NCBI GenBank assembly: GCA_944343275.1
Contig: CALVMH010000002.1
Coordinates: 55,930 to 119,929 of the forward strand
Source: an uncultured Clostridia bacterium
GTDB taxonomy: Bacteria > Bacillota > Clostridia > Christensenellales > Borkfalkiaceae
DNA: 64,000 nucleotides
Direction of reading: 5' to 3'
The translations under genes and the position numbers were made by a program. Of this stretch, positions 44,202 through 53,377 are shown piece after piece. Each line of letters begins with the position of its first letter. Position 1 is the stretch's first letter. The notes beneath the pieces were generated by a model. That model worked only from the letters and a program-made list of their open reading frames with translations. It was not told the DNA's origin and made no database searches.

Positions 44202-45328
44202 TGCGGCAGCCTCCCGTAGCGCTCCGCAAGTTCCGCCATGTTGTCGGCGCCCGTGCGGGCAAGCACCTCCGCGGCAAGCGCCGTGCAGACGGCGCTCTCC
44301 GCAATGACTTCCAGCGCGAGGATGGCGCACACGTCGCTGCGCTCCGCCGCCGCGCGCGCCCCTTCATGCGTGCAGACGTCCACCGTGGAAAGCCCCTGCA
44401 TGAGGGTGGGGATGGGCTTCATGGCGACGCGCAGAACGAGCTCCTCGCCGTTGGACATGCCGCCCTCGATCCCGCCGGCACGGTTGCTCTTGCGGAAGAA
44501 CCCGCGCCCTTCTTCATAAAAAATTTCGTCATGGACACGGCTGCCGCGCGCCGCTGCCGCGGCAAACCCCGCGCCAACTTCCACGCCCTTGACCGCCTGA
44601 ATACTCATGAGCGCGGCGGCAAGGCGGGCGTCCAGCTTTTCTTCATACGTCATGCAGCTTCCGAACCCGCTCTTGACGCCCTTCACGCGCAGTTCCGCCA
44701 CGCCGCCGCAGGTGTCCCCCGCCGCCGCGCAGCCGTCGATGAATGCCATCGCCTCGCGCTGCACGCCTTCATCCATCATAAAAAGTTCGGGAAGGCGGCG
44801 GGAGAGTTCGCAAAAGGCATACTCCCTTTCGTCCGTGACGCCGCCCACGCTGCGCACATACCCCGACACTTCGATGCCGATCGCCGCAAGCAGCTGACGG
44901 CAGACGGCGCCCGCAGCCACGCGGACGGCGCTCTCGCGGGCGGAGGCGCGTTCCAGAATGTTGCGCGCATCCGTTCCGCCGTATTTTTTCAGCCCCGTCA
45001 GATCGGCATGCCCCGGACGCACTTTGGTGAGCGTGCGCGCGGACACATCGCACCCCTCCGGCGCCATATACCGCTCCCAATTGCCGTAGTCCTTGTTCCA
45101 TACCGCAAGGGTCATGGGGCTGCCGAGCGTCACGCCGTTCCGCACGCCGGACAAAATTTCCGCCCGGTCGCGTTCGATCTTCTGCCGCGCGCCCCGTCCG
45201 TAGCCCGACTGCCTGCGCGCAAGCCATGCGTCGATTTCCCCGCAATCGATCTTCAATCCCGCGGGAAGCCCTTCGAGAATGGCAAACAGCCCCTTTCCGT
45301 GCGATTCGCCCGCCGTGGTGAGCTTCAT
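44198..45328 (-). CDS. aroC: Chorismate synthase
   Basis: A 376-residue FMN-dependent enzyme for the last step to chorismate. Signatures are TTAGESHGKGLFAILEGLP, RPGHADLTGLKKYG, RASARESAVRVAAGAVC and FRKSNRAGGIEGGMSNGE. It is the third gene of the patatin-MBL-aro operon and overlaps both neighbours by 4 nt, so the longer open frame to 45766 is discarded. AroA (EPSP synthase), which makes its substrate, is not in the window. Confidence 0.95.
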   Translation of the reverse strand: MKLTTAGESHGKGLFAILEGLPAGLKIDCGEIDAWLARRQSGYGRGARQKIERDRAEILSGVRNGVTLGSPMTLAVWNKDYGNWERYMAPEGCDVSARTLTKVRPGHADLTGLKKYGGTDARNILERASARESAVRVAAGAVCRQLLAAIGIEVSGYVRSVGGVTDEREYAFCELSRRLPELFMMDEGVQREAMAFIDGCAAAGDTCGGVAELRVKGVKSGFGSCMTYEEKLDARLAAALMSIQAVKGVEVGAGFAAAAARGSRVHDEIFYEEGRGFFRKSNRAGGIEGGMSNGEELVLRVAMKPIPTLMQGLSTVDVCTHEGARAAAERSDVCAILALEVIAESAVCTALAAEVLARTGADNMAELAERYGRLPQ

Positions 45329-46293
45329 TGCGCCCCTCCTGTTGTGATCGTATACTCTCCGTCCGCAATGCACACCGTGATGTGCCCGCATTCGTCCGTT
45401 CTGTAAATCTGCGCGCCCGCCGCGGCAAGGCGCGAGAGCGTTCCGCCGGCGGGATGATGATAGCTGTTCCCCGCGCCGCAGGAGATGACTGCCGCCGCGG
45501 GAGAGAGCAGGGAAAGCCACTCCGCGCCCGTGGCGTATTCCGAACCGTGATGCGCGACTTTCAGGATGTCCGTCTCCGCAAGCCGCACGCGGAACGCACC
45601 GCTGTCGAAAATATCTTCGCCCAGCGCAAGCTCCCGTAAAAGTTCCCTCTCGCGCGCGGTGCCCGCATCCGAACACAGCAGCACGTTGACGCCCGCATAG
45701 TGCAAAAAGAGGGTGACGGAGGCGTCGTTTTCGTCCGTCTCCCCCGCGGCGTGCGGGGAAATGCACGCGGCATACGCCCCCGACGGACGGGAAATGACGT
45801 CATAGCGCGCAAGCGTATCCGTTGCGGCGCCCTCTGCGTCCACTGCCGCAAGCAGCCTCCGATAGGCGGCGGTCTGCGATCCGAACGGAGGCAGGTACAC
45901 CGTTTCCACATCGAACAGCCTGCAAATCTCCGGGATGCCGCCGTAGTGATCGGCGTCTGCATGCGTGGCAACAAGGGTGAGCGCCGACACGTCCAACCCC
46001 TTCAGAAAGCGCACGATCGCCTCATTCGAGGAAAAGGACCCGTCGCCCGCGTCGATGACGAGCGCATCGCCGTCCGGGAACTCCGCCACGGTGCAGTCCC
46101 CCTGTCCCACCGAAAGGAAATGCAGGCGCAGCTCCCCCGCCCTTCTTGCGGGGATGCTGTCCGCAGGCAGCAGCGCGCGGAAGGGCACGATGAGAAAAAA
46201 GAGCGCAACGGCGCAGGCGGCAAGGCAGATGAGCGCCGCACGCAGCACACGCAGGATGCGCCCGAGACGCACGGACGCGCGCTGCCCGTTCAA
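45325..46293 (-). CDS. ComEC/Rec2-like metallo-beta-lactamase-fold protein
   Basis: A 322-residue protein with one N-terminal membrane helix (about 17-38) and an external MBL domain like the C-terminal part of ComEC: LHFLSVGQGDCTVAEFPDG, LVATHADADHYGGI (metal ligands), SVTLFLHYAGVNVLLCSDAG and DILKVAHHGSEYA. The channel (Competence) domain is missing, so it is a stand-alone extracellular nuclease-type module, not a full DNA-uptake protein. It starts at TTG 46293, overlapping the patatin stop (TTGA). Confidence 0.82.
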   Translation of the reverse strand: MNGQRASVRLGRILRVLRAALICLAACAVALFFLIVPFRALLPADSIPARRAGELRLHFLSVGQGDCTVAEFPDGDALVIDAGDGSFSSNEAIVRFLKGLDVSALTLVATHADADHYGGIPEICRLFDVETVYLPPFGSQTAAYRRLLAAVDAEGAATDTLARYDVISRPSGAYAACISPHAAGETDENDASVTLFLHYAGVNVLLCSDAGTARERELLRELALGEDIFDSGAFRVRLAETDILKVAHHGSEYATGAEWLSLLSPAAAVISCGAGNSYHHPAGGTLSRLAAAGAQIYRTDECGHITVCIADGEYTITTGGAQ

Positions 46294-47138
46294 ACCTTCC
46301 CCTTGCGTCTGCGCGCCGCGGCGATCGCCGCATGGATTTCGGGCATGCGCTCCTTTGCCTCGCGGTAGCCGATCTCGAACATGGCGTCCGTTGCGGCGCG
46401 GGAGACGTCCGTCGCCTTGAAATCGTAAAGGTTGGGGCGCAGCATGACGTCCGCCGCCGCATAGCCGCGCGTCTTGGCATCCGGCAGCGTCCTGACGGGC
46501 GTGATGGCGCCGATGGCTGTCCCCAAAAGGCGCTCCATGCGCCCCTTGTCCTCCTCCGCCTTGGCATAGGCGGAGAGGTCGATCCCGATGACTGCCTGCG
46601 CGCCGAGTTCGCGGCAGACGTCGGCGGGGACGGCGTTGGAGAACGCGCCGTCATAGAGTTTTTTCCCGCCGATCTCCACGCCGCGGAAAAAGGGCGGGAT
46701 GGCGGCGGACGCCGTGAGCGCGCGCGCCGTTTTCCCCTCACGCAGGACGACGCATTCGTTGGTGGCACCGTCCGTAGCGCAGGCGGCAAAGGGAAGGGGC
46801 AGAGACGCGATATCCCCTTCCAAATATGTTTCAAGAAATTCTTCGATGGGAGACATGTCCGCAAAGGGACGCAGGCTCTTGGAAAACTCCTTGCGGTTGA
46901 TGCCTTCCACGATCCCCGTCATGTCCGCCCAGGAATACCCCTTTACGAGCAGCGCGCCCACGATGGAGCCGATAGACGTCCCCGTGACGGCGGAAAAGGT
47001 AAGCCCCTCCTCCGCAAACGCTTTGAGCGCGCCGAGGTGCGCCATTCCCTTCGCCCCGCCCGAACCGAGCGCCAGCCCCAATGCGACGGGTCTTTTGCCG
47101 CGCGAAAACAATTCTTTGAATTTTGTCAGAAATCCCAT
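46290..47138 (-). CDS. Patatin-like phospholipase (RssA-like)
   Basis: A 282-residue lipid acyl hydrolase. The oxyanion loop is GSGGAKGMAHLG, the nucleophile Ser lies in GTSIGSIVG and the Asp in LYDGAFSNAVPADV. There is no signal peptide. It opens the operon that runs through the ComEC-like gene and the aro genes; its promoter is directly upstream and GGGAGG precedes the ATG. A second patatin lies at 48.8-49.6 kb. Confidence 0.9.
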   Translation of the reverse strand: MGFLTKFKELFSRGKRPVALGLALGSGGAKGMAHLGALKAFAEEGLTFSAVTGTSIGSIVGALLVKGYSWADMTGIVEGINRKEFSKSLRPFADMSPIEEFLETYLEGDIASLPLPFAACATDGATNECVVLREGKTARALTASAAIPPFFRGVEIGGKKLYDGAFSNAVPADVCRELGAQAVIGIDLSAYAKAEEDKGRMERLLGTAIGAITPVRTLPDAKTRGYAAADVMLRPNLYDFKATDVSRAATDAMFEIGYREAKERMPEIHAAIAAARRRKGKV

Positions 47139-47163
47139 CGTGCGCCTCCCGCCGTTTTTGTCT

Positions 47164-47192
47164 ATTGTACACTTTTTTTTGCGAAAAGTAAA
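47164..47192 (-). promoter_or_regulatory. Promoter of the patatin-aro operon
   Basis: TTTACT (47192-47187), 17-bp spacer, TACAAT (47169-47164) on the minus strand. Confidence 0.65.
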
Positions 47193-47303
47193 CTGCTTTG
47201 CGCAATGTTTGCCGTCTTTGTCCCGCAGAACCGCATGATTTCCTCCTTGGCGTGAAATTGCGGTGATGTTTTATGAAAGTTATCCCGCCGCATCATCAAC
47301 TTC

Positions 47304-47332
47304 TTGACAAATGCGGAATAATCTGCTACCTT
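47304..47332 (+). promoter_or_regulatory. Possible promoter of the polytopic membrane protein gene
   Basis: TTGACA (47304-47309), 17-bp spacer, weak -10 TACCTT (47327-47332). Confidence 0.4.
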
Positions 47333-47361
47333 ACTGTCAACAATCCCGAAAGGAGGGAACT

Positions 47362-48114
47362 ATGCATCGGACACTTACAAGGCGGCAGATCGTTCTTTGG
47401 AGCGTATGGTCCGCCCTCATCCTTGCGGACATCGGCGGGCTCATCCGGAATATCGTCCGTCTTGAAACGGGCACGATCGCTTGGGGCACGTTTTCTTACA
47501 GCCTGCTGCACTTCTTCGTCAGCATCGGCACCATCTCCGCCGTCGTCATTGCGGAATGGCTGTTCCGCTTCCGCGCGGGCATGCCGCTCGTCATCTGCTG
47601 TATGCTGTTCGCCTTTATCGGCAACACCGTCTCCAACGTGTGGGGCATTTACGAAGTGTTCAAAGATTGGGACATGATACTACACACCCTTGCAGGCGTA
47701 CTGTTCGCCTGTATCGGTCTGGGGCTCGCCTCTGTTCTGCTCAAAGATCAGCCCGAAGGCAAGCGGAAGGTCGTTGCAGGCGTGCTGTTTGCCCTCTTCT
47801 TCTCGCTCGCCGTGGGATATCTTTGGGAAGTATATGAATTTATCGTGGACAGCATCGATCCCTCGATGTCCACGCAGGGATGGGCGGACGGCATCCTCGA
47901 AAGCTATCCGGACGGCACCTACCTTGTCAACAGCCGCCGCGGGACCGCCATTCTGGACACGATGTACGATATGATCGTGCACCTTGCGGGCAGCCTTGTA
48001 ACGCTCGTCCCCCTCCTGATCCTCTTTATGAAACGCCCCGCCCGCATGCAGGCGTTCGCCTTCACCCCGTGCCCGCGCCGCACGTCTTTGAAGACGGAAC
48101 CTCCGGAAGCATGA
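47362..48114 (+). CDS. Polytopic membrane protein, DUF2238/YjdF-like
   Basis: A 250-residue protein with about six or seven membrane helices. The pattern DWDMILHTLAGVLFA, SLAVGYLWEVYEFIVD and DTMYDMIVHLAGSLV (charged residues within helices) matches the DUF2238/YjdF group of uncharacterised inner-membrane proteins. The long loop at about 165-205 (SMSTQGWADG, DGTYLVNSRRG) is probably exposed. ATG 47362 is set by AAAGGAGGG. It stands alone. Confidence 0.7.
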   Translation: MHRTLTRRQIVLWSVWSALILADIGGLIRNIVRLETGTIAWGTFSYSLLHFFVSIGTISAVVIAEWLFRFRAGMPLVICCMLFAFIGNTVSNVWGIYEVFKDWDMILHTLAGVLFACIGLGLASVLLKDQPEGKRKVVAGVLFALFFSLAVGYLWEVYEFIVDSIDPSMSTQGWADGILESYPDGTYLVNSRRGTAILDTMYDMIVHLAGSLVTLVPLLILFMKRPARMQAFAFTPCPRRTSLKTEPPEA

Positions 48115-48243
48115 CACGGGAAAACGGCGGCAGCGCCGCCCGTCCCGCACCGCATCGATCCCTTATCCTGCTGCCGAACGCATTGCGTCGGCGGCTTTTG
48201 TTACCGCCTTTTGAACGCCTTCGGCGCCAAGGGACGCATTTGC

Positions 48244-48274
48244 AAAAAAACGGCGGGAAGCCCCTGCCGTTCTG
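48244..48274 (-). terminator. Terminator of the XRE regulator gene
   Basis: ACGGC(A)GGG pairs with CCCGCCGT around GCTT, followed by seven T on the minus strand. Confidence 0.75.
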
Positions 48275-48289
48275 TGTGCCGCAATCCCG

Positions 48290-48767
<478 letters not shown>

Positions 48768-48775
48768 AGGTTCGG

Positions 48776-49576
48776 TCACGCTCCGATGAGCGAAGCGATC
48801 TTTTCTATATTTGCTTTTCCGAGCTCATACCCCTTTTCGTAGGCGTGCTGCAAGTCCTTCACCTTGTACTGATTCATCTTCCCGAGACCGGGTTCCAGCC
48901 AGAGGTCGATGTCCTTCCCGCGCGAACGGCGCTTGCTCTTTGTCACGCGCGTGTCGATGACGTCGATATAGCGCAGGAACGTGTCGATGAGGTTGGTGGG
49001 TTTCTCCCCGGCGGCTGCGACGAGATCGCCGAGGACGTCGACGGCAACGATGACTTCCGCCCCCATCGCCTTCACTTCCCGCACGGGAACGCGCTCGATA
49101 ACGCCGCCGTCCACAAGCAGCATGCCGTCCTTTTCCACGGGCGAAAAAGCGCCCGGAACGGAGCTGGAAGCAATGATGGCATCGATGACGTTCCCCTCGG
49201 AAAAGCACACCGTCTTCCCCGAAATGAGGTCGGTGGCGACGCAGCGGAAGGGCACGGCGAGATCGGAAAAACAGGTATCCGCGCCGATATATTCTTCAAG
49301 CAGTTTCCGCGCCCGCGTGAGGCGGAACAGCCCGCAGGCGCGCAGGATGTTCGCATTGAGCGTTGCGATCCTGGAGAGTTTCAGCGTCGTCACGATGGGA
49401 TAGACGGTCTCCATCGGAACGCCCGCGCAGTAGCACGCGCCCACGATGGACCCCATGGAACAGCCCGCCACGCAGTCGGCGCGGATCCCCGCCTCGCCGA
49501 GCGCCTGCAAAAATCCGACATGCGCCACACCGCGCGCGCCGCCCGCTCCCAATGCAAGTCCCAATTTCTTTTTCAT
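48776..49576 (-). CDS. Patatin-like phospholipase, second copy
   Basis: A 266-residue patatin-family hydrolase: GAGGARGVAHVGFL oxyanion loop, nucleophile in GCSMGSIVG and Asp in LVDGGVIERVPV. It is clearly different from the patatin at 46.3-47.1 kb (the nucleophile elbow is GCSMG rather than GTSIG, and it has a longer C-terminal helix region). GAAGGAAGG precedes the ATG. It is a single gene. Confidence 0.9.
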   Translation of the reverse strand: MKKKLGLALGAGGARGVAHVGFLQALGEAGIRADCVAGCSMGSIVGACYCAGVPMETVYPIVTTLKLSRIATLNANILRACGLFRLTRARKLLEEYIGADTCFSDLAVPFRCVATDLISGKTVCFSEGNVIDAIIASSSVPGAFSPVEKDGMLLVDGGVIERVPVREVKAMGAEVIVAVDVLGDLVAAAGEKPTNLIDTFLRYIDVIDTRVTKSKRRSRGKDIDLWLEPGLGKMNQYKVKDLQHAYEKGYELGKANIEKIASLIGA

Positions 49577-49606
49577 AATCCTTCCTTCCCTCTCGTATAT
49601 TTTAGC

Positions 49607-50545
49607 GTGAAGTTTTCCCTTTCCGCCCGGAAAGCAACGGGCGTGTCTCTCTCGCTTGCGACAGCGGCGGCGCTCGCCGCCCTGCTTTGCGCCCCCGCGC
49701 GCAGCATGCAGCGCGTTCTGGAAGGCGTCTCTTTATGGGCGGTCAACGTGCTTCCCGCCGCCCTGCCCTTTCTGTTCCTGACGGGATTGCTTGCCCAGAC
49801 GCCGCTCTTTTCCCGCCTGGCGCGCCTTGCCGCCCCGCCGTGCACGCGTCTGTTCGGCGTATCGGGCGCAGGCGGCTGTGCCGCGCTGCTGTCCCTGCTT
49901 TCGGGATACCCCGCAGGCGCCAAAACAGTGGAACGGCTGTGCGGACAGGGCGCCATCGCCGAAGAGGAGCGCCTGCGCGTCGCCTGCCTCGCCTCCACGA
50001 GCGGTCCCGCCTTTTTGGTGGGCGCTGCGGGCTGCGCCATGGCGGGCAGCGCCGCCTGCGGCTGGCTGCTGTTTGCCTCGCATGTCTGCGGCGTGTTCGG
50101 CGTTTCCTTCCTGCTCGGCAGGAACAAGCGCCGTCCCGCGCCATTTTACGGCGCAGCGCAGCGCTGCGACCTCCCGGAAGCGCTCTCCTCCGCCGTGCTC
50201 TCCGTGCTCACGGTGGGCGGCGCAGTCACGCTCTTTTACCTGTTCGGCTGCATGCTCTGCGATCTGCTCGCCCCGCTTGCCCTGCCCGAGGAAGTGCTTG
50301 CGCTGCTTGTCGGCGGGCTGGAAATGACGGCGGGCTGCGCGCGCCTGCTGAGCGAACCCTCCCCCCTCCGCCTTGCCCTGTGCGCCTTTCTCGTCACGTT
50401 CGGCGGAATGTGCGTGCTCGTGCAGCAATGGAACTTTCTTGCAAAGACAGGCATCCCGTTCGGGAAATTTCTGCTCGTCAAGCTGTGTCAGGGCGTGCTG
50501 GCGGGCGGCTGCTGCTTTGCGCTTGCCGCGCTCCTGTTTGCGTGA
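49607..50545 (+). CDS. YlbJ-like Gate-domain integral membrane protein
   Basis: A polytopic protein of about 312 residues resembling YlbJ/nucleoside-recognition (Gate) proteins: WAVNVLPAALPFLFLTGLL, LLSLLSGYPAGAKTVERL, ASTSGPAFLVGAAG and a second half with LSVLTVGGAVTLFYLFG and GGLEMTAGCARL. YlbJ is a sporulation membrane protein in Bacillus, but similar proteins occur in non-sporulators, and this one is about 100 residues shorter. The start is uncertain: GTG 49607 has no ribosome binding site, yet lies close behind a TATATT. GTG 49642 is an alternative. It converges on pheA with a 4-bp gap and no terminator. Confidence 0.7.
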   Translation: MKFSLSARKATGVSLSLATAAALAALLCAPARSMQRVLEGVSLWAVNVLPAALPFLFLTGLLAQTPLFSRLARLAAPPCTRLFGVSGAGGCAALLSLLSGYPAGAKTVERLCGQGAIAEEERLRVACLASTSGPAFLVGAAGCAMAGSAACGWLLFASHVCGVFGVSFLLGRNKRRPAPFYGAAQRCDLPEALSSAVLSVLTVGGAVTLFYLFGCMLCDLLAPLALPEEVLALLVGGLEMTAGCARLLSEPSPLRLALCAFLVTFGGMCVLVQQWNFLAKTGIPFGKFLLVKLCQGVLAGGCCFALAALLFA

Positions 50546-50549
50546 TGCG

Positions 50550-51341
50550 TCAGTCGTATACGCCGAGGATGCGGAAAAAGCGGCAGCCCTCCCGCGCGCT
50601 TTGCAGCGCGCCGCCGACATCGCCGCCCGATGCGTCGATCTCGATGAAGAAGCGGTATTCCCCGCGCACGGCGGGAATGGGACGGCTTTCGATGCGCGTC
50701 AGATTGATGCCGCGCGACGAAAAACATTGCAGCAGCGCCAGAAGGCTCCCCGGACGATGCTCGCAGACGGCGACGAAGAAGACGGTGTTGCCCGCGGACG
50801 GGATGCCCTCTTGCCGCCTGCGCAGCAAAAAGAACTGCGTGAAATTATTCTTTTCGTCGGCGATGTTTTCGGACGAGAGCACGATGCCCTCCGCCGCGGT
50901 ATGCGCCCCGACGATGCCCGCGGAATGCGCATCCAGCAGAGAAAGGCTCTTTGCCGTGCTGTCCGTGAAGATGCGTTCGGCGCGGGGGAAGTGCGCATCG
51001 AGAAAGCGCGCGCACTGCCCGATCGCCTGTTCGTGCGAATAGATACGGGTGATATCCTCTGCGCGCACCCCCTCCCGCACGGCAAGGCGGTGATCGATGC
51101 GCAGCCGCGTTTGGGCGACGGCGACGGCGTCGCGTCGCTCCAAAAGGTCGAGATTTTGCAGAACGCCGCCCTGAATGGAATTTTCGATGGGAATGACGGC
51201 GCAGTCCGCCCTCCCCGCTTCGAGCGCGTCGAACACGGCGGAAAAGGTGGAACAAAGCACCCTGTCCGCATGCGGGCAGAGCGTCCGCGCGGCAAGCTCC
51301 GAATAGCTTCCCGCAGGTCCGAGACAGGCGGCGCGCATCAT
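50550..51341 (-). CDS. pheA: Prephenate dehydratase
   Basis: A 263-residue two-domain enzyme that makes phenylpyruvate. The catalytic domain has CLGPAGSYSE, VIPIENSIQGGV and the conserved Thr-region DEKNNFTQFFLL. The C-terminal ACT domain, RPGSLLALLQCF and LTRIESRPI, gives feedback inhibition by phenylalanine. The ATG overlaps the aroF stop by 4 nt. There is no chorismate mutase fusion, so mutase activity must be encoded elsewhere. Confidence 0.94.
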   Translation of the reverse strand: MMRAACLGPAGSYSELAARTLCPHADRVLCSTFSAVFDALEAGRADCAVIPIENSIQGGVLQNLDLLERRDAVAVAQTRLRIDHRLAVREGVRAEDITRIYSHEQAIGQCARFLDAHFPRAERIFTDSTAKSLSLLDAHSAGIVGAHTAAEGIVLSSENIADEKNNFTQFFLLRRRQEGIPSAGNTVFFVAVCEHRPGSLLALLQCFSSRGINLTRIESRPIPAVRGEYRFFIEIDASGGDVGGALQSAREGCRFFRILGVYD

Positions 51342-52366
51342 GCTTTCTCCGCGATATCGAGGATGAGCCGCTCGGTATCTTCCCAGCCGAGACAGGGATC
51401 GGTGATGGATTTCCCGAAGACGATGTCGTGCTTCTGGTTGCCCTCTTCGAGGAAGCTCTCGATCATGAATCCCTTGACGATGTCCTTGAACGACTTGTCA
51501 TACAGCCTGTTCTGCAGCACCTCTTCCACGATGCGGATCTGCTGGCGGAACTGTTTTTTGGAGTTGGAGTGATTGGCGTCGATGACGACGGCGGGATTTT
51601 TGAGTTCCCCTTCCGCCTTGCGGTAGCCGTCAAAGACCTGCATCACCGTCTCGTAATGATAATTGGGGATGTCGTTGCCGTAATGATCCACCCTGCCGCG
51701 CAGGACGACGTGCGCATACTCGTTGCCCTGCGTTGCGACCTGATAGTTGTGATACATGAACACCTGCGGGCTCTGCGCGGCGAACACCGAATTGAGGGTG
51801 ACGGGAATGCTGCCGCCCGTGGGGTTTTTGATGCCGACGGGAAGCTCGATCCCGCTTGAAACGAGGCGGTGCAGCTGATTTTCGCTCGAACGCGCCCCCA
51901 CGGCAATGTAGGTCAGAAGGTCCTCGACATAGGCGTAATTTTCGGGATAGAGCATCTCGTCCGCGGCGGAGAGTCCCGACTGCTCGATGGCGTGGATATG
52001 CAGCTCGCGGATGGTCAGGATGCCCTTTAAGATATTCTCGCGGTTTTCGGGATCGGGCTGCGAAAACATGCCCTTATACCCCACCCCCCTGGTGCGCGGC
52101 TTGTTGGTGTAGATGCGCGGCACGAGCACGAGCTTGTCCTTCACCCGTTCGTTGAGCCTGCCGAGGCGCCGCACATATTCGAGCACGGGCGCCGGCTCGT
52201 GCGCGGAACAGGGCCCTACGACGACGAGGAGTTTTTGGCTCCTGCCCGCGATGACGTCCTTGACGAGCGCATCGCGTTCCGCCTTGACTGCGGCAAGGGA
52301 TGCGGGCAGCGGGATGCGGGCGCAAATGGCTTCCGCAGACGGGATCTCTATCTGACGTTCAAACAT
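51338..52366 (-). CDS. aroF: 3-deoxy-7-phosphoheptulonate synthase (DAHP synthase, AroFGH type)
   Basis: A 342-residue class I-alpha DAHP synthase, the entry enzyme of aromatic biosynthesis. Motifs are VVVGPCSAHEPAPVLEY, RIYTNKPRTRGVGYKG, GIKNPTGGSIPVTLNS, VVIDANHSNSKKQF and GFMIESFLEEGNQ. The leader MFERQIEIPSAEAICARIPLP is typical of the feedback-sensitive E. coli-like form. It overlaps coaD by 8 nt and pheA by 4 nt. The rest of the pathway is in the aro operon at 40.7-47.1 kb. Confidence 0.95.
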   Translation of the reverse strand: MFERQIEIPSAEAICARIPLPASLAAVKAERDALVKDVIAGRSQKLLVVVGPCSAHEPAPVLEYVRRLGRLNERVKDKLVLVPRIYTNKPRTRGVGYKGMFSQPDPENRENILKGILTIRELHIHAIEQSGLSAADEMLYPENYAYVEDLLTYIAVGARSSENQLHRLVSSGIELPVGIKNPTGGSIPVTLNSVFAAQSPQVFMYHNYQVATQGNEYAHVVLRGRVDHYGNDIPNYHYETVMQVFDGYRKAEGELKNPAVVIDANHSNSKKQFRQQIRIVEEVLQNRLYDKSFKDIVKGFMIESFLEEGNQKHDIVFGKSITDPCLGWEDTERLILDIAEKA

Positions 52367-52847
52367 GTTGTTCTCCCTTCGCCGATGTGATACAGGCAGC
52401 TACCGCTTCCGGGACGTACTGTGTAAACGGCGTGCCAAAGGCGATGCAGTTCTTGACGAGCGTGGAACTGATGTGCGTGTGGCGCTGTTCGGCGGGAACA
52501 TAGAGCACGATGAGCTCCCCGTCGAGATCCCTGCTCGCGTAAAAGTCGGCGGTCTCGTATTCATAGTCCGCCGCATTGCGCAGCCCGCGCACATAAAAGG
52601 GCGTCCCCTCCTTCCGGAGCAGCGCGGCGATGGTCCCCTCCCAGCGCACGACCCGCACGCGCGGCTCGTTCAGGTAGACGTCGCGCACCATCTTCTCCCG
52701 CATGGCGGCGGGGAAAAAACAGCTCTTTTGCTTGTTCTCCGCGACGGCGACGATCACCTCGTCAAAGAGCGCGAGGCACTTTTTCACGGTGTCCTCATGC
52801 CCGACGGTAAAGGGATCGAACGTCCCCGCAAACACACACTTTTTCAT
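52359..52847 (-). CDS. coaD: Phosphopantetheine adenylyltransferase
   Basis: A 162-residue enzyme of CoA synthesis. It begins KKCVFAGTFDPFTVGHEDT with the nucleotidyltransferase TxGH-type motif, has VRGLRNAADYEYE, and ends with the ISSTLVK signature. ATG 52847 overlaps the rsmD stop by 4 nt, the usual rsmD-coaD pairing; the longer open frame to 53078 is inside rsmD. Confidence 0.95.
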   Translation of the reverse strand: MKKCVFAGTFDPFTVGHEDTVKKCLALFDEVIVAVAENKQKSCFFPAAMREKMVRDVYLNEPRVRVVRWEGTIAALLRKEGTPFYVRGLRNAADYEYETADFYASRDLDGELIVLYVPAEQRHTHISSTLVKNCIAFGTPFTQYVPEAVAACITSAKGEQHV

Positions 52848-53377
52848 GATCGGCTCCTTGTAAAAAAGAATACCTTTGTCCTTCCGTAACTGCGCCTGTC
52901 CGCCGTCTCCCAGCCCGCGGGCGGCATCTCCTCCCGCTCGCTCTCCCACACGACGACGCCGCCCTCCGCGAGCGCGCCGCACTGTGCGATGAGCCCGAGC
53001 GCTTCGGCGCAGACATCCAGCCGATAGGGCGGGTCGGCGAAGATGATGTCGAACGGGGATGCCGTGCGGCGGATACACATGCGGTAATCCAGATTTGTAA
53101 CGTCGCCGCGTTCGCCGAGCGCGGCAAGATTTTTTTTGCAGACGGCAAGACTCTCCCGCGAACTGTCGTTGAATGCGGCTTCCCGCGCCCCGCGCGAGAG
53201 GCTTTCAAGCCCCAGCGCGCCGCTGCCGCAGAACAGATCGAGCACGCGCGCCCCGACAAGGCGCGAAGACAGGATCTGAAAGACGGACTCCTTGACGCGG
53301 TCGGCGGTGGGACGGATATCCTGCCCGCGGAAGGCGGCAAGCGTCCGTCCGCGGTGTTTTCCCGCAACGATCCTCAT
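52844..53377 (-). CDS. rsmD: 16S rRNA (guanine966-N2)-methyltransferase RsmD
   Basis: A 177-residue methyltransferase. It begins MRIVAGKHRGRTL, has the family motif RPTADRVKESVFQIL, the SAM loop VLDLFCGSGALGLE and the catalytic DPPY in IIFADPPY. It overlaps its neighbours by 4 nt on both sides. Confidence 0.93.
   Translation of the reverse strand: MRIVAGKHRGRTLAAFRGQDIRPTADRVKESVFQILSSRLVGARVLDLFCGSGALGLESLSRGAREAAFNDSSRESLAVCKKNLAALGERGDVTNLDYRMCIRRTASPFDIIFADPPYRLDVCAEALGLIAQCGALAEGGVVVWESEREEMPPAGWETADRRSYGRTKVFFFTRSRS

Noticed and set aside
46294-47138. Full-length ComEC competence channel
   Set aside because: Only the MBL module with one membrane helix is present; the upstream gene is a patatin, not a channel domain.
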